Assembly (NCBI GenBank): GCA_903832775.1
Contig: CAILCX010000178.1
Location: 1 to 42,796 of the forward strand
Source: an uncultured Methylobacter sp.
GTDB lineage: Bacteria; Pseudomonadota; Gammaproteobacteria; Methylococcales; Methylomonadaceae
Length of the DNA: 42,796 nt
Direction of reading: 5' to 3'
Both the position numbers and the translations under genes were made by a program. The notes below the pieces were generated by a model. That model was not told where the DNA came from and ran no database searches. It saw nothing but the letters and a program-made list of their open reading frames with translations. How positions within the stretch are numbered: the stretch's first letter is position 1; each line of letters starts with the position of its first letter. Below, piece after piece: positions 24,227 to 34,299 of this stretch.

Positions 24227-25369
24227 TTAGCGATTAACGTGAACAATCGTGGCTGGCGGAAACCCGTTAAAATAGGTTGAGGTCGCGTTACTATAAGCAC
24301 CGATGTTTTTACTGGTTAACAAATCACCACGCGCCAGATCCGAAGGCAATTCTTCCGTCATGGAAATTACATCCAGACCGTCACAGGTCGGGCCAAATAC
24401 CGTACAAATTTGAGTCGGACCGGTTTTGAACGCATCAAAATGATATTGGCAATGATCGAAAATCACACCAGAAAACGTGTGATAAACACCGTCATTAATG
24501 TAATAGCATAGCTTTCCATGCCTGACTGCTTTACCAATAATTTTCGATACTGCAGTTCCTGCAGTCGCAGCAATAAAGCGCCCTGGCTCGGCAACAATAT
24601 CTACACCATTAGGAAACAACCGATCCAATTCGTTATTTATTCTCTTCGCCAATTCACTAAAAGGCTTGACCGATTCATCATAAGGCGCAGGAAATCCGCC
24701 ACCGATATCCAATAAATTCATTTTGTCGTAACCACGTTCAGCCACTTCCTTGAAGATCAACGCCGCCATATTAATGGCTTGCATGTAATTCTCGAAATTA
24801 GTAGTTTGGCTACCGACATGAAAACTTAAGCCCTCCATATGAAGTCCGGCATCAATGGCTTCAAAAATCAATTCGAGCGCTTCATCATGAGCCGCACCGA
24901 ATTTTGACGATAATTCAACCATTGCTCCTGCGTTAGAAACCCTAAGACGAAGCACCACACCAGCATCTGGGGCGCACTCTTTGATTTTAGATATTTCTTC
25001 GCGATTATCAAAAGTTACCAGCGGTTTGTATTTATTTAGCGTTCGCAAAGTGTCTTCTGCCTTGATCGGATTGGCATAGATAATATTTTTCCAGATCCAG
25101 TCATGCTGCTCCTGCTCGGATAGGTCTTTTATATTCTCGAAAACAGTTTCAAATTCAGCGATAGAGGAGATGTCAAAGCTAGCGCCAGCTTCAAACAAAG
25201 TTTTGACGATCTCTGGGTCGGGATTAGCCTTAACCGCATAATAAGCCTGAACACGTGGCAGATTATTTTTAAAGGTCGCATAATTACTGCGTATTTCATC
25301 GTGATCTATCACGAATAACGGTGTTCCATGAGTTTCGGCAAGATGTTGTAAAGTTTCTGTAGTGATCAT
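24227..25369 (-). CDS. Ornithine/lysine-type decarboxylase (fold III)
   Basis: This 380-aa PLP enzyme belongs to the eukaryotic-type ornithine decarboxylase family, which makes putrescine (or cadaverine) from ornithine (or lysine). I start at the ATG at 25369, with AGGA about 7 nt upstream; a TTG one codon earlier is less likely. Signatures are AYYAVKANPD with PLP Lys47, SFDISSIAEFE, FHVGSQ, LLDIGGGFP, VAEPGRF and FGPTCDGLDV, with active-site Cys329. DGLD is more typical of ornithine than of diaminopimelate decarboxylases. It supplies the diamine for the divergent-pathway genes on the other strand and lies 95-100 bp after the GNAT-nitrilase gene on its own strand. Preference between ornithine and lysine cannot be read safely. 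Confidence 0.9.
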   Translation of the reverse strand: MITTETLQHLAETHGTPLFVIDHDEIRSNYATFKNNLPRVQAYYAVKANPDPEIVKTLFEAGASFDISSIAEFETVFENIKDLSEQEQHDWIWKNIIYANPIKAEDTLRTLNKYKPLVTFDNREEISKIKECAPDAGVVLRLRVSNAGAMVELSSKFGAAHDEALELIFEAIDAGLHMEGLSFHVGSQTTNFENYMQAINMAALIFKEVAERGYDKMNLLDIGGGFPAPYDESVKPFSELAKRINNELDRLFPNGVDIVAEPGRFIAATAGTAVSKIIGKAVRHGKLCYYINDGVYHTFSGVIFDHCQYHFDAFKTGPTQICTVFGPTCDGLDVISMTEELPSDLARGDLLTSKNIGAYSNATSTYFNGFPPATIVHVNR

Positions 25370-25466
25370 CAAATTTCCTAAATATTACTGATTTTGTCTT
25401 GTTGATTGGGCTTGATTAATACCCGACGCCTAATTAATAAAAATTATTCCCTTAAAGCACACCCAC

Positions 25467-26999
25467 CTATATCCACTCCAGGCGATATAAATCGTGACGC
25501 CGATTAGCGAGATTGCGGACGGCTCCGCGAGTCCGCACCTGCTTTAATAAATCCAGATTCACATCCGTGATCAACGTCATTTCCGTATTTGGCGTTGCTT
25601 CTGCAAGAATCGCGTCATGGGGAAATGAAAAATCACTGGGGCTGAAAATGGCTGCCTGGGCATATTGAATATCCATGTTTTCCGCATGTGGCAAATTGCC
25701 GACACTGCCGGTAATTGCCACAAAACATTCATTTTCAATGGCACGGGCTTGTGAACAATAACGTACCCGTTGATATGCGTTTTTAGTATCGGTCCAGAAC
25801 GGCACAAAAATGATTTGCGCACCCTGCATGGTCGCAAGCCTTGCCAGTTCCGGAAACTCGGAATCGTAACAAATCAAGACGGCGATTTTACCACAATCGG
25901 TATCAAACACTTTTAACGCATCGCCGCCCTGGACACCCCAACAACTGACTTCATCAATAGTGACATGAATTTTATATTGGGCTTCAAACGTTCCATCACG
26001 CCTGAGCAACCACGACACGTTATATAGCTCATGAGAACTATACTCAGGCATGGAACCGGCAATAATGTTGATGTTGTAAGACATGGCCATTTCCAGCAAA
26101 CCGTTTCTGATTTCACTGGTAAACCCGGCCAAAGCACGAATAGCATCTGGAGGATTCTTGTCATTAAACAGGCCCATCAGCGGTGCACTCATGTACTCTG
26201 GAAACAGCACAAAATCAGATTGATAACCCGATACCGCATCAATAAAAAATTCGGCATGTTTTAGCAATTCTTCAACGCTGGTCAAGGTACGCATCTGCCA
26301 TTGCACAACACCCAAACGAATAATATTTTTGGGGGCGCCTATGGAAGGCAATTTTTCCACGTAATCAAGATTGACCCATTCCAAAAGTGTCGCGAAACCT
26401 TTTGAGTCTGCATCTACAGGAAGATATCCTGTTAAAACCTTACGAACATGAAAACCGTTAAGCAATTGAAACGATAATACCGGATCAAAAATTTCCCGAT
26501 TTTTAACTTCTTCAATGTAACGTACCGGGGTATAGGTATCTGCATATTCGGCATAGCCCGGAATCCGACCTCCGGCAATAAAGCGTCTCAGATTTAGGTT
26601 TCGACATAATTCTTTACGTGCGTCATACAATCTCCGCCCCAATCGCAGCCCACGATATTCGGGATGTACAAAGATGTCGATACCATACAAAGTGTCACCC
26701 AACGGATCATGATGAGTCAGATAACCATCCCCTGTTATTTGAGCGTAGGTATGAACATCACCAAAGCGATTATAATCAACAATCATACTTAAAGCCGCAG
26801 CAACCAGCTTGCCATTATCCTCAATGGCGATCTGACCTTGTGGAAACCGGCTTACTTGAGCTTCATACTGGTCTTTCTTCCAGGCACCGCCCAAATTACC
26901 ATAAACATGCTCCATTAAATCGGCAATGTTATCGTAATCCTCAAGCGTCAAATGCCGAAGCAGGAGCTTGTGTTTTTCAATTCTAATTTTTTTCATCAT
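25467..26999 (-). CDS. GNAT acetyltransferase-nitrilase fusion
   Basis: This 510-aa two-domain protein has a GNAT acetyltransferase (about residues 8-190), with acetyl-CoA segment VHPEYRGLRLGRRLYDARKE, and a carbon-nitrogen hydrolase (about 225-510). The nitrilase catalytic triad is visible: Glu268 (FPEYMS), Lys343 (YKIHVT) and Cys377 (LICYDSEFPE). Such fusions are known in many bacteria, but their substrate is mostly unassigned. Position just upstream of the diamine-forming decarboxylase suggests N-acylated or carbamoylated amine chemistry, for example N-acetyl or N-carbamoyl polyamines; this is inference from context. Two adjacent ATGs (26999 and 26996) are possible starts, and no clear Shine-Dalgarno is seen. 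Confidence 0.88.
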   Translation of the reverse strand: MMKKIRIEKHKLLLRHLTLEDYDNIADLMEHVYGNLGGAWKKDQYEAQVSRFPQGQIAIEDNGKLVAAALSMIVDYNRFGDVHTYAQITGDGYLTHHDPLGDTLYGIDIFVHPEYRGLRLGRRLYDARKELCRNLNLRRFIAGGRIPGYAEYADTYTPVRYIEEVKNREIFDPVLSFQLLNGFHVRKVLTGYLPVDADSKGFATLLEWVNLDYVEKLPSIGAPKNIIRLGVVQWQMRTLTSVEELLKHAEFFIDAVSGYQSDFVLFPEYMSAPLMGLFNDKNPPDAIRALAGFTSEIRNGLLEMAMSYNINIIAGSMPEYSSHELYNVSWLLRRDGTFEAQYKIHVTIDEVSCWGVQGGDALKVFDTDCGKIAVLICYDSEFPELARLATMQGAQIIFVPFWTDTKNAYQRVRYCSQARAIENECFVAITGSVGNLPHAENMDIQYAQAAIFSPSDFSFPHDAILAEATPNTEMTLITDVNLDLLKQVRTRGAVRNLANRRHDLYRLEWI

Positions 27000-27116
27000 G
27001 GCTTAAGTATAACTTTGTTATGTGTCAGTTTTGTTACAAAAAAAAAGACAGAATACGCTACATTTTAACGTATTCAGATTTCTCAAAAAACTGATTTGCT
27101 TATTGGGAAGTTTTTA

Positions 27117-28556
27117 TTAAAACTCAAAATGAATCCTGGCACTATAAATGTCCAGGGGACCACGATCAGCATTGAAAGCGGGATTGGCTATATGCTGATA
27201 ATCGAACGCTACCCAAGTCGAACTGAATATATGGCACTGGTAATATAAATCGACCACTTGTTCCGGCTGGTAATTAATTTTACCATCACCGATAAAGCCA
27301 TCAACCCCTCCCATGTTCAGATAGGCGATATGCTCTTTTGAAATCCAGCTCTGTGCATAGCCAAGCCCCATACTATCTTTTGATCGGCCCCAACGCAGTC
27401 CTTTCATGGCCGCGCCAAAAGACAGGGATCGGTCGGTTGAGGTATAAGAATAAACTTCAGTTTTGCCATCCGAATACATACCCCTAAAAAAAATGCCGAT
27501 ATCATCCGTGACGCTTTGTTCTATATTGAGACCTATGCCCATTTTTACACTGGGCTTTCTTACCCAGCAAAGATCGGGAGCTGTGGCATTACCATTCTCA
27601 TAATTAAACGCCGTACAGGTCGTTGAATTCTTATTAGGATCGGCTTTGAATGCTGCGATAGCGTCATTAAAACTGCCCATTTTTTCAAGATTTCTGAAGC
27701 CCAGAATTCTGATAGCACCAGGCTGATCCTTAATAACATGTTTATGTTCAAGCTCTACCTGATCACCATAAGACTTGAAGATATCATATTCTTTGGTTAA
27801 CTGATTAGGTTCTCTGGGACCGGCAATGTGACCGAATCTAAATGCCCATTGATCAAGATAATATTCGGCTACCAGACCGGTAGTATAACCCCGCGCATCA
27901 GCCCCAAAGTCATAGGCGGCATGAGTCATAAATGCCATATTAAAAAATTGACGGCGAAGATCTCCGGCGTAAGTGTTTTTATCAAAGAAATCGAGAATGC
28001 TAAATGTGCCGGCACTAATTACTAAACGGCGACTATCAACAGTCCCTGCCAATTTAAAAGGGCCTGATTTAACCTCGCTACTTGTCCCGCCAAATGACAA
28101 GGTGTGTTGATAATATGACCTTTCCAGATACCAGGTTGCATTTGCTGCACCATTTTTTTGTAGCTCGAAATTTTGAATACTCCCACCCAAGCCCTTAAGT
28201 CCGGAAAGAGGTAGTTCGGAAATCATTGCCGGCGAGACAAAAAACTCCCCGCCCTTCCACGCTTTAAATCCAAGATAAAAAGTATAGGTTGCCGTGAAGC
28301 TGTGTTCTGCATCGGGAGACAAGGAATTTGTCGTACCATTCAAATTGGTATAAGCGGCAGGAAACGCCGACTTGAAACTCGAAATATAAGTTGCCTGCGA
28401 ATAGGCATTCCAGCGTTCATCTTTCAAATCATGCCAGTCATGCTCGGATAGCGCGCCCATCACAGAAAACTCGTCTTCTAAATCCGGGTAATTCTCAGCC
28501 TGCACAGTTGTGACTAAAAATAAAGCACACAACGGCACCACTTTTAAAATCTTCAT
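27117..28556 (-). CDS. OprB-like outer membrane porin
   Basis: The protein is 479 aa with a signal peptide (MKILKVVPLCALFLVTTVQA, cleavage after AQA). The mature part is a series of amphipathic beta strands ending in a terminal phenylalanine (YSARIHFEF), the outer-membrane insertion signal. Segments such as FDKNTYAGDLRRQFFNMAFM and RGYTTGLVAEYYLDQWAFRF resemble carbohydrate-selective porins of the OprB family. It should form a 16-18-stranded barrel. Two Cys residues (STTCTAFN, DLCWVRK) could form a loop disulfide. Substrate is unknown. It stands alone, about 100 bp downstream of phoU. Confidence 0.8.
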   Translation of the reverse strand: MKILKVVPLCALFLVTTVQAENYPDLEDEFSVMGALSEHDWHDLKDERWNAYSQATYISSFKSAFPAAYTNLNGTTNSLSPDAEHSFTATYTFYLGFKAWKGGEFFVSPAMISELPLSGLKGLGGSIQNFELQKNGAANATWYLERSYYQHTLSFGGTSSEVKSGPFKLAGTVDSRRLVISAGTFSILDFFDKNTYAGDLRRQFFNMAFMTHAAYDFGADARGYTTGLVAEYYLDQWAFRFGHIAGPREPNQLTKEYDIFKSYGDQVELEHKHVIKDQPGAIRILGFRNLEKMGSFNDAIAAFKADPNKNSTTCTAFNYENGNATAPDLCWVRKPSVKMGIGLNIEQSVTDDIGIFFRGMYSDGKTEVYSYTSTDRSLSFGAAMKGLRWGRSKDSMGLGYAQSWISKEHIAYLNMGGVDGFIGDGKINYQPEQVVDLYYQCHIFSSTWVAFDYQHIANPAFNADRGPLDIYSARIHFEF

Positions 28557-28660
28557 CTATATATCGCCTGACATTTTATTATTAATTCGCCACGGACGAA
28601 TATTTTACCAAGATTACAATTTTGGGCGATTTAGAGTTGACTGCCCTCACCCCAAATTTA

Positions 28661-29374
28661 TTAATTTAATTTCCTTTCCAACTCGGCCTGGGTCAAATGT
28701 CGAACATCTTCACCTTTAAACATATAGACCAAGTGTTCACAAAGGTTACAGGCAAGATCACCTATTCTTTCCAGTGCCCGGGCAAGTGAAATCACATCCA
28801 GCATACGGTGAACATTATTGGGGCTTTCCATCATTTTCAGACTCAACTGTCTCAGAACACTACTGTACTCACGATCCACATTTTTATCCAAACTGGTTAT
28901 GCTGGCGATATCCGCCAAATCCATCCTGGCAAATATATCCAGCGCGTCGTGCAACATGCCCTGAACCAGTTGCGCCATGTGTTCCAACTCGAAATATTGG
29001 TCATGCTTGCCTGATTTAGGGTTCGTCAGTTGTATGGTGATTTTTGCAATGCGCTCGGCCAAGTCACCAATACCCTCAAGCTCATCAATAATTTTGATTA
29101 CCGCAATTAACATTCTTAAATCGAACGCTGCGGGCTGCCTCATCGCTAAAATTTGCATGCATTCTTTATCGATATCAACTTCCAGTTGATCGACTTCACT
29201 AGCCAGTTTTATAGCTATTTCAGCCATTTCCAGATCACCGGTAGTGAATGCCAAAACAGCCAGTTTTATCTGATGCTCAACGACTCCTCCCATGGTTAAA
29301 ACTTTATTACGCACATCTTCAAGTTCTTTATTAAACTGACCAGAAATGTGATGTCCTATTTTACTATTGTCCAT
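28661..29374 (-). CDS. phoU: PhoU phosphate-signalling protein
   Basis: This 237-aa cytosolic protein has two three-helix PhoU repeats. Each shows the metal-binding pattern seen here as EVDQLEVDIDKECMQILA and DKNVDREYSSVLRQL, and the first repeat ends in IKIIDELEGIGDLAERIAKI. PhoU links the Pst transporter to PhoR and represses the Pho regulon. Unusually for a proteobacterium, no pst genes are next to it; the neighbours are glgP upstream and a porin downstream. It is a full-length, confident match. Confidence 0.93.
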   Translation of the reverse strand: MDNSKIGHHISGQFNKELEDVRNKVLTMGGVVEHQIKLAVLAFTTGDLEMAEIAIKLASEVDQLEVDIDKECMQILAMRQPAAFDLRMLIAVIKIIDELEGIGDLAERIAKITIQLTNPKSGKHDQYFELEHMAQLVQGMLHDALDIFARMDLADIASITSLDKNVDREYSSVLRQLSLKMMESPNNVHRMLDVISLARALERIGDLACNLCEHLVYMFKGEDVRHLTQAELERKLN

Positions 29375-29404
29375 TAGCTGTTCCTGTACTTATGATATTT
29401 ATTT

Positions 29405-29424
29405 GTCCGACTGCTCATTCGGAC
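29405..29424. repeat. Hairpin between glgP and phoU
   Basis: GTCCGA (29405-29410) and TCGGAC (29419-29424) with an 8-nt loop. No T-tract follows in the direction of transcription (minus strand), so it is a weak terminator or processing candidate only. Confidence 0.35.
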
Positions 29425-29549
29425 TATAGTGATTTTTTAAGTTATTACAATAAATTAAGCCATTATCTCATTAAAAAGCAAAATAACGACACGCTAGCCT
29501 GAAATCTTCCACTTTGTGCTACTCGAAATCAAATATAACTTAGCGAAGC

Positions 29550-32054
29550 CTATTTTTTTATCGGTTGTGGCTGCAATTTCCAGATGTCCTGATTGTATTC
29601 AGTAATCGTTCTATCAGTAGAAAATTTACCGCTATTGGCACAATTCAAAATACTCATTTTGGTCCAATGATCCTTGTCTTTAAAAGCATCCTCAACGCGT
29701 TTTTGTGCATCGGTAAAACTTCTGAAATCAGCAATCGTCATCCAGGGGTCATTGGGGCTTTTTAAGGAACTGATCAACTCATCAAAAATACCCGGCTCAA
29801 ATTGGTTAAAATGCCCCGACTCCAGAAGATGCATGACCTGCTGCAAATCCTCATCCTGATCAATGATAGCGCAAGGATCATAATGATCTCGCCTTGCTTC
29901 AACTTCCTGCTCCGTCAGTCCAAACAGAAAAAAGTTGGTATCACCCACTTCTTCGCGAATTTCAATGTTGGCTCCATCAAGCGTGCCAATCGTGATCGCC
30001 CCATTCATCATCAACTTCATGTTTCCAGTACCTGAAGCTTCTTTGCCGGCAGTTGAAATTTGTAAGGATAAATCAGCACCCGGACATATTTTTTCCATCG
30101 CTGAAACACGATAATCCGGCAAAAACAGTAACGTTAACTTGTCACCTATCTCAGCGTCCGAATTAATAACATGTGAAACATTATTGATTAACTTAATCGT
30201 GTTTTTTGCCATGCGATAACCCGGAGCGGCTTTACCGCCAATCAACACGCATCTTGCTACACGAGTTCTATCACCTTTTTTAAGGCAATTATAAAGATGA
30301 ATAACATGCAATACATTTAACACTTGCCGCTTATATTCATGAATACGTTTAACCTGTACCTCAAACAAAGCGTCAACGCTCATTAATAATTCGGTAGGGT
30401 GTTTACTTCTTTTATAGTCGATCAAGCGCTGTTTTGCTGCCTGTTTAATAACGCGCCAGCGCTTCCGAAATTCAACATCCTCTGCATAAGGTTCGAGTTT
30501 TTTTAACTGCGATAGATCAGTAATCCACTCTCCGCCTATTGTTTCCGTTATCAACGTTGACAGCTCCGGATTACAGGCTGCTAACCAGCGCCTTGGCGTT
30601 ACACCATTGGTTTTATTATTAAACTTTTGCGGCCATAAAGCATAAAAATCACTAAACAAACCTTGTTGTAATAACTCGGAATGTAATTGGGCAACACCAT
30701 TTACAGAGAAACTGCCTACTATAGCCAAATGCGCCATTCTAACCTGCTGTTCACCACCTTCCTCAATAATCGACATCCTGCTTAAACGTTCATTATCGGC
30801 TGGCCAGTGCATTGAAACCTCTGCCATAAACCAGGCATTAATTTCAAAAATAATATTCATCAATCTTGGCAATAACCGCTGCATCAATTTAACAGGCCAT
30901 TTTTCCAGGGCCTCAGGCAACAAGGTGTGGTTGGTATAAGCCATGGTATTTTTGGTGATATTCCAGGCTTTATCCCAAGTTAAACCGTGCACATCGATCA
31001 ATAAGCGCATCAATTCGGCAATGGCAATACTAGGATGGGTATCATTCAACTGGAAACAGCTTTTTTCAGCAAAACGACTGAAATTATTGCCATGCACGCC
31101 TGTCCAATGCGCAATCACATCCTGCAAACTAGCTGAAGCGAGAAAATATTGCTGTCGTAATCTTAACTCCTTACCGTTCTCGTTTGCGTCATTGGGATAA
31201 AGCACCATGGTAATGTTTTCAGCGGTATTTTTTGCGGCGACCGCTTCCGCATAATCACCGGCATTAAACTCGTCCAGATTAAACTCCTCGGTTGCGACGG
31301 CTTTCCAGAGTCGTAAGGAATTAACGGTCCCATTCTGATAACCGGGAATCGGCGTATCAAAAGGCACAGCTAATACATTGCTTGTGCCTGCCCAGTGATA
31401 ACGAAGCCGATCGTTTTCATCGACATGAACCTCGACCTGACCGCCAAATTTTACCCGGTGCGAATATTCAATGCGCTTGATTTCCCAGACATTACCATGA
31501 CGTAACCAATGATCAGGTTTTTCAACCTGCTCTCCATTGACAATAGTCTGTGTAAACATGCCATATTCATAACGTAATCCATAGCCTATAACCGGCAGTT
31601 GGAGGGTTGCGCAACTGTCTATAAAACAGGCTGCGAGTCGACCCAAACCGCCATTACCCAATCCGGCATCATGCTCGCTACTGATCAACTCTTCAATGGC
31701 AAGACCCAAATCGTACATGGCCTGAGTTACCGTATCTGTTACCCCCAGATTAAGCATGGCGTTACTTAAAGTTCGGCCCATCAAGAACTCCATGGACAAA
31801 TAATAGCCTCGCTTACAGTCATTATCTTTATAGGTTTGATGTGTCAGCTTCCAACGCTCCATCAAGCGATCACGAATGGCTAATGATAAGGCCTCACCCG
31901 CATAAAAAGGCGATCGGCAATTCTCATCCCTGCCCAGTAAATGAACATAATATTGTTTGAAATCATCAATAAAATCATGTTTCTTATTCCCTTGTTCAGG
32001 AAGCTTAGTGATGGATGATTTTGGTTTGCTGATAATAAATTTGCTTTTGGGCAT
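29550..32054 (-). CDS. glgP: Glycogen/starch phosphorylase
   Basis: This 834-aa GT35 enzyme releases glucose-1-phosphate from glycogen. The length is typical (E. coli GlgP 815, MalP 797). Markers are YYLSMEFLMGRTLSNAMLNL, GNGGLGRLAACFIDS, the FQLNDTHPSIAIAELMRL substrate region, NGVTPRRWL, KRIHEYKRQ and the PLP-lysine segment GTGNMKLMMNGA. About 35 extra N-terminal residues rich in Lys/Ser precede the core. AAGGAA precedes the ATG. No other glycogen genes are in the window, so it stands apart from a glg operon. Confidence 0.95.
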   Translation of the reverse strand: MPKSKFIISKPKSSITKLPEQGNKKHDFIDDFKQYYVHLLGRDENCRSPFYAGEALSLAIRDRLMERWKLTHQTYKDNDCKRGYYLSMEFLMGRTLSNAMLNLGVTDTVTQAMYDLGLAIEELISSEHDAGLGNGGLGRLAACFIDSCATLQLPVIGYGLRYEYGMFTQTIVNGEQVEKPDHWLRHGNVWEIKRIEYSHRVKFGGQVEVHVDENDRLRYHWAGTSNVLAVPFDTPIPGYQNGTVNSLRLWKAVATEEFNLDEFNAGDYAEAVAAKNTAENITMVLYPNDANENGKELRLRQQYFLASASLQDVIAHWTGVHGNNFSRFAEKSCFQLNDTHPSIAIAELMRLLIDVHGLTWDKAWNITKNTMAYTNHTLLPEALEKWPVKLMQRLLPRLMNIIFEINAWFMAEVSMHWPADNERLSRMSIIEEGGEQQVRMAHLAIVGSFSVNGVAQLHSELLQQGLFSDFYALWPQKFNNKTNGVTPRRWLAACNPELSTLITETIGGEWITDLSQLKKLEPYAEDVEFRKRWRVIKQAAKQRLIDYKRSKHPTELLMSVDALFEVQVKRIHEYKRQVLNVLHVIHLYNCLKKGDRTRVARCVLIGGKAAPGYRMAKNTIKLINNVSHVINSDAEIGDKLTLLFLPDYRVSAMEKICPGADLSLQISTAGKEASGTGNMKLMMNGAITIGTLDGANIEIREEVGDTNFFLFGLTEQEVEARRDHYDPCAIIDQDEDLQQVMHLLESGHFNQFEPGIFDELISSLKSPNDPWMTIADFRSFTDAQKRVEDAFKDKDHWTKMSILNCANSGKFSTDRTITEYNQDIWKLQPQPIKK

Positions 32055-32683
32055 AGTGAATTCCTTTAAATATGTTTTAGCTGCCAGAAGGATTATCCGA
32101 AATCACTTGAAAATTCATTCGTCTCTTAAGAGTGGGACAAAATAAATATAACCCATCACAGAATCAACTTGGGGAGATATTAAAAAAGCAGAAATTATTT
32201 TATTACAATTCTTTTGCAGACAATATATCTTAATAAGGTTAAGTGTTCCTGAAAAAGGCGATATCGGAAATGACGTAATTTATTCGCCATATGACCAGGA
32301 TTATTGATATTTTTTGATAAACATCCTGAACTCAGGATAAGTGATGTTTCGGAGCACCTTCATTTCCGTAGATTTGATTTGATTCGCAAAATGCAGCAGC
32401 CAGAACAAAGATTAATTTGAAACCTATCTTAAGATTATGCGGTAAATTCTTTTATGACGAACAGGAAGTTACATTCAATGACAAGATGATACCCCTACTT
32501 AATTCAATGGTACTCAAGAAATATGACAACTTGATGAAATAATAAACAAGGGCAATGCCCTATAACGCACAACTTGCATATGATCTGGTAAAATCACACA
32601 TAGCGAGATAATTTTTTCAAGAAATCAAATCTCGAATTTTTCACATTTAAAACTATTTGCCTACTTATACATAAAAAATCCTT
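32055..32683. other. Intergenic region, one possible gene scrap
   Basis: About 630 bp separate divergent glgP and the lipoprotein gene. On the plus strand one frame is open from about 32378 to a stop near 32540 without an ATG near its start. It encodes LRLCGKFFYDEQEVTFNDKM and then IPLLNSMVLKKYDNLMK. It may be a decayed gene, but I do not recognise a family. Nothing else is visible. Confidence 0.35.
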
Positions 32684-33727
32684 ATGAACCTTAAGCGTCT
32701 AACTCCGTTTATTTTTGCTTCTTTAATATTTTCTGGCTGCAATAATCAAACACCTACTGCAAGTTGCTCTTCTCCAGATACGCAAAAATTAATTAATACA
32801 CTGCTAACCGAACAAGCAGAAAAGTTAACTGTTGAAAAACGGTATGATCAGTATGACGGCTCATTTGTATTTGGCGCCACTAAAATCAGAGCTTCATTAG
32901 CTCAAATTCAAATCATTCTTGAAAACGTTAATACAGTGAATCAAGATGTAAACAGCAGTAAGAGCACTTGCAATGGACTATTAAATGTCACGGTTCCGCC
33001 TGCAATATTGAATGACGCGAATATTGCTCGTGACAGTCAGCAGCAACCAAAAATTGCTCAATACGCAAAACAATTAAACATCGAAAGCAATAGCAATGTT
33101 TTTACGCAAATGATTAATTATTCAGTAAAGCCGGCAGGAAAAAACAAAGAACCTTTAGTTGAATTTGAAACATCGGCATGGGTACACTTACTGGATGAAA
33201 TAACTACATCTGCATTATTAAAACCTACAGTCGATTCTCAAGAAACCTTTTATATAGAGAAAGATGAGCAACCTGAACAACGTGAACCTGTTCAATCTGA
33301 AGCTGATGCGAATCTGGACAACGACAAAATCAAAGCCTTGCAAGTAAAGCACAATTTAGAAAAATTAAACCAGGAAATACTTGAAGCGGAGCAGATTGAA
33401 AAAGAACAGGGTACAGCCCAGGCAACAGAAAAACCCGTTTATTTAATTCCAACAAACTACCCCAGCTTTAATTGCGCAACCGTTACCAAACCAACCGAAA
33501 TCACAATTTGTAACAACCCAGCATTAGCAACTTTAGATGTCGAAAACATGAAGATTTATAAAATTGCAAAGAATACAGATCCTGTGATTACAAAAGAAAT
33601 CTGGATGAACTCAATAAAATCAAAATATGCCTGTGGAACAGACATAGACTGCATTACAAATATCTATAAAAAATCAATACGTAATTATGGCTGTGTGGCT
33701 GATAAAGCGCTGTATTGCACAGATTGA
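32684..33727 (+). CDS. Lipoprotein with LprI-like C-terminal domain
   Basis: The protein is 347 aa. The N-terminal lipobox IFSGC gives an expected lipidated Cys19. A middle segment (about 215-245: KIKALQVKHNLEKLNQEILE) looks like a coiled coil, following an acidic stretch. The last ~80 residues form a cysteine-patterned domain, PSFNCATVTKPTEITICNNP, ALATLDVENMKIYK, YACGTDIDCITNIYKK and NYGC. This matches the LprI/DUF1311 family, which includes a mycobacterial lysozyme inhibitor. The protein should be anchored in the envelope. The role is not known; lysozyme inhibition is only a family-based guess. It is monocistronic and convergent with the next gene. Confidence 0.7.
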   Translation: MNLKRLTPFIFASLIFSGCNNQTPTASCSSPDTQKLINTLLTEQAEKLTVEKRYDQYDGSFVFGATKIRASLAQIQIILENVNTVNQDVNSSKSTCNGLLNVTVPPAILNDANIARDSQQQPKIAQYAKQLNIESNSNVFTQMINYSVKPAGKNKEPLVEFETSAWVHLLDEITTSALLKPTVDSQETFYIEKDEQPEQREPVQSEADANLDNDKIKALQVKHNLEKLNQEILEAEQIEKEQGTAQATEKPVYLIPTNYPSFNCATVTKPTEITICNNPALATLDVENMKIYKIAKNTDPVITKEIWMNSIKSKYACGTDIDCITNIYKKSIRNYGCVADKALYCTD

Positions 33728-33792
33728 AAATCGGCGACCAGAATCATGATCCACATTAAAACAGGACGCTAACATAAGCAAAGAACTGATCT

Positions 33793-34155
33793 TTAATAGT
33801 GATAATTAAAACCACACTCACCAAAGATGCGACTAGATAGCGGAACATCAACTACGGTATTTTGAATTACATCGACATCGCATTTAAGATTGACCGGCGC
33901 TTTTTTAATTGCAGAACTTTGGATAGCACTATGATTAACTGCCAATAGACTCTCGGCGCTTGGTTGAGTGAATTTTTCAGTAACCGGCATTAGGTCTGGA
34001 AGCGTTAAAATCAAATCCGAAGGCGGATCATATTTATCAAACGATTTTTGCTTGCCTGCCTGTGCTGACTCCGATAAATACAAAACGACACCGACTACAA
34101 GCAACATTTTTTTAAGTGCGTTAAAAAATGTCTTCAAGAAAATTGCCACTTTCAT
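33793..34155 (-). CDS. Small exported protein of unknown function
   Basis: The protein is 120 aa. I chose the ATG at 34155, seven codons into the longest frame, because AGGAG lies at good distance upstream. An N-terminal hydrophobic segment (KKMLLVVGVVLYL, then SESAQA) looks like a signal peptide, with cleavage near residue 33. The mature part is short and has no family I recognise. Two cysteines (LKCDVDV and FGECGF) could form a disulfide. Real expression is likely given the ribosome binding site and signal peptide. Confidence 0.5.
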   Translation of the reverse strand: MKVAIFLKTFFNALKKMLLVVGVVLYLSESAQAGKQKSFDKYDPPSDLILTLPDLMPVTEKFTQPSAESLLAVNHSAIQSSAIKKAPVNLKCDVDVIQNTVVDVPLSSRIFGECGFNYHY

Positions 34156-34299
34156 GAGCCTTCTCCTAACCAAATTCCAATTACAAAAAGATTAGTCGAT
34201 TTCCTGAAAAAAACAATGATTGAACAATTCTGCCAGATTTGTAAGGGGCAACGTTAATTTTTATAAAGAGCAAAACTTTCGGCCGCTTAAAGCTTATAG

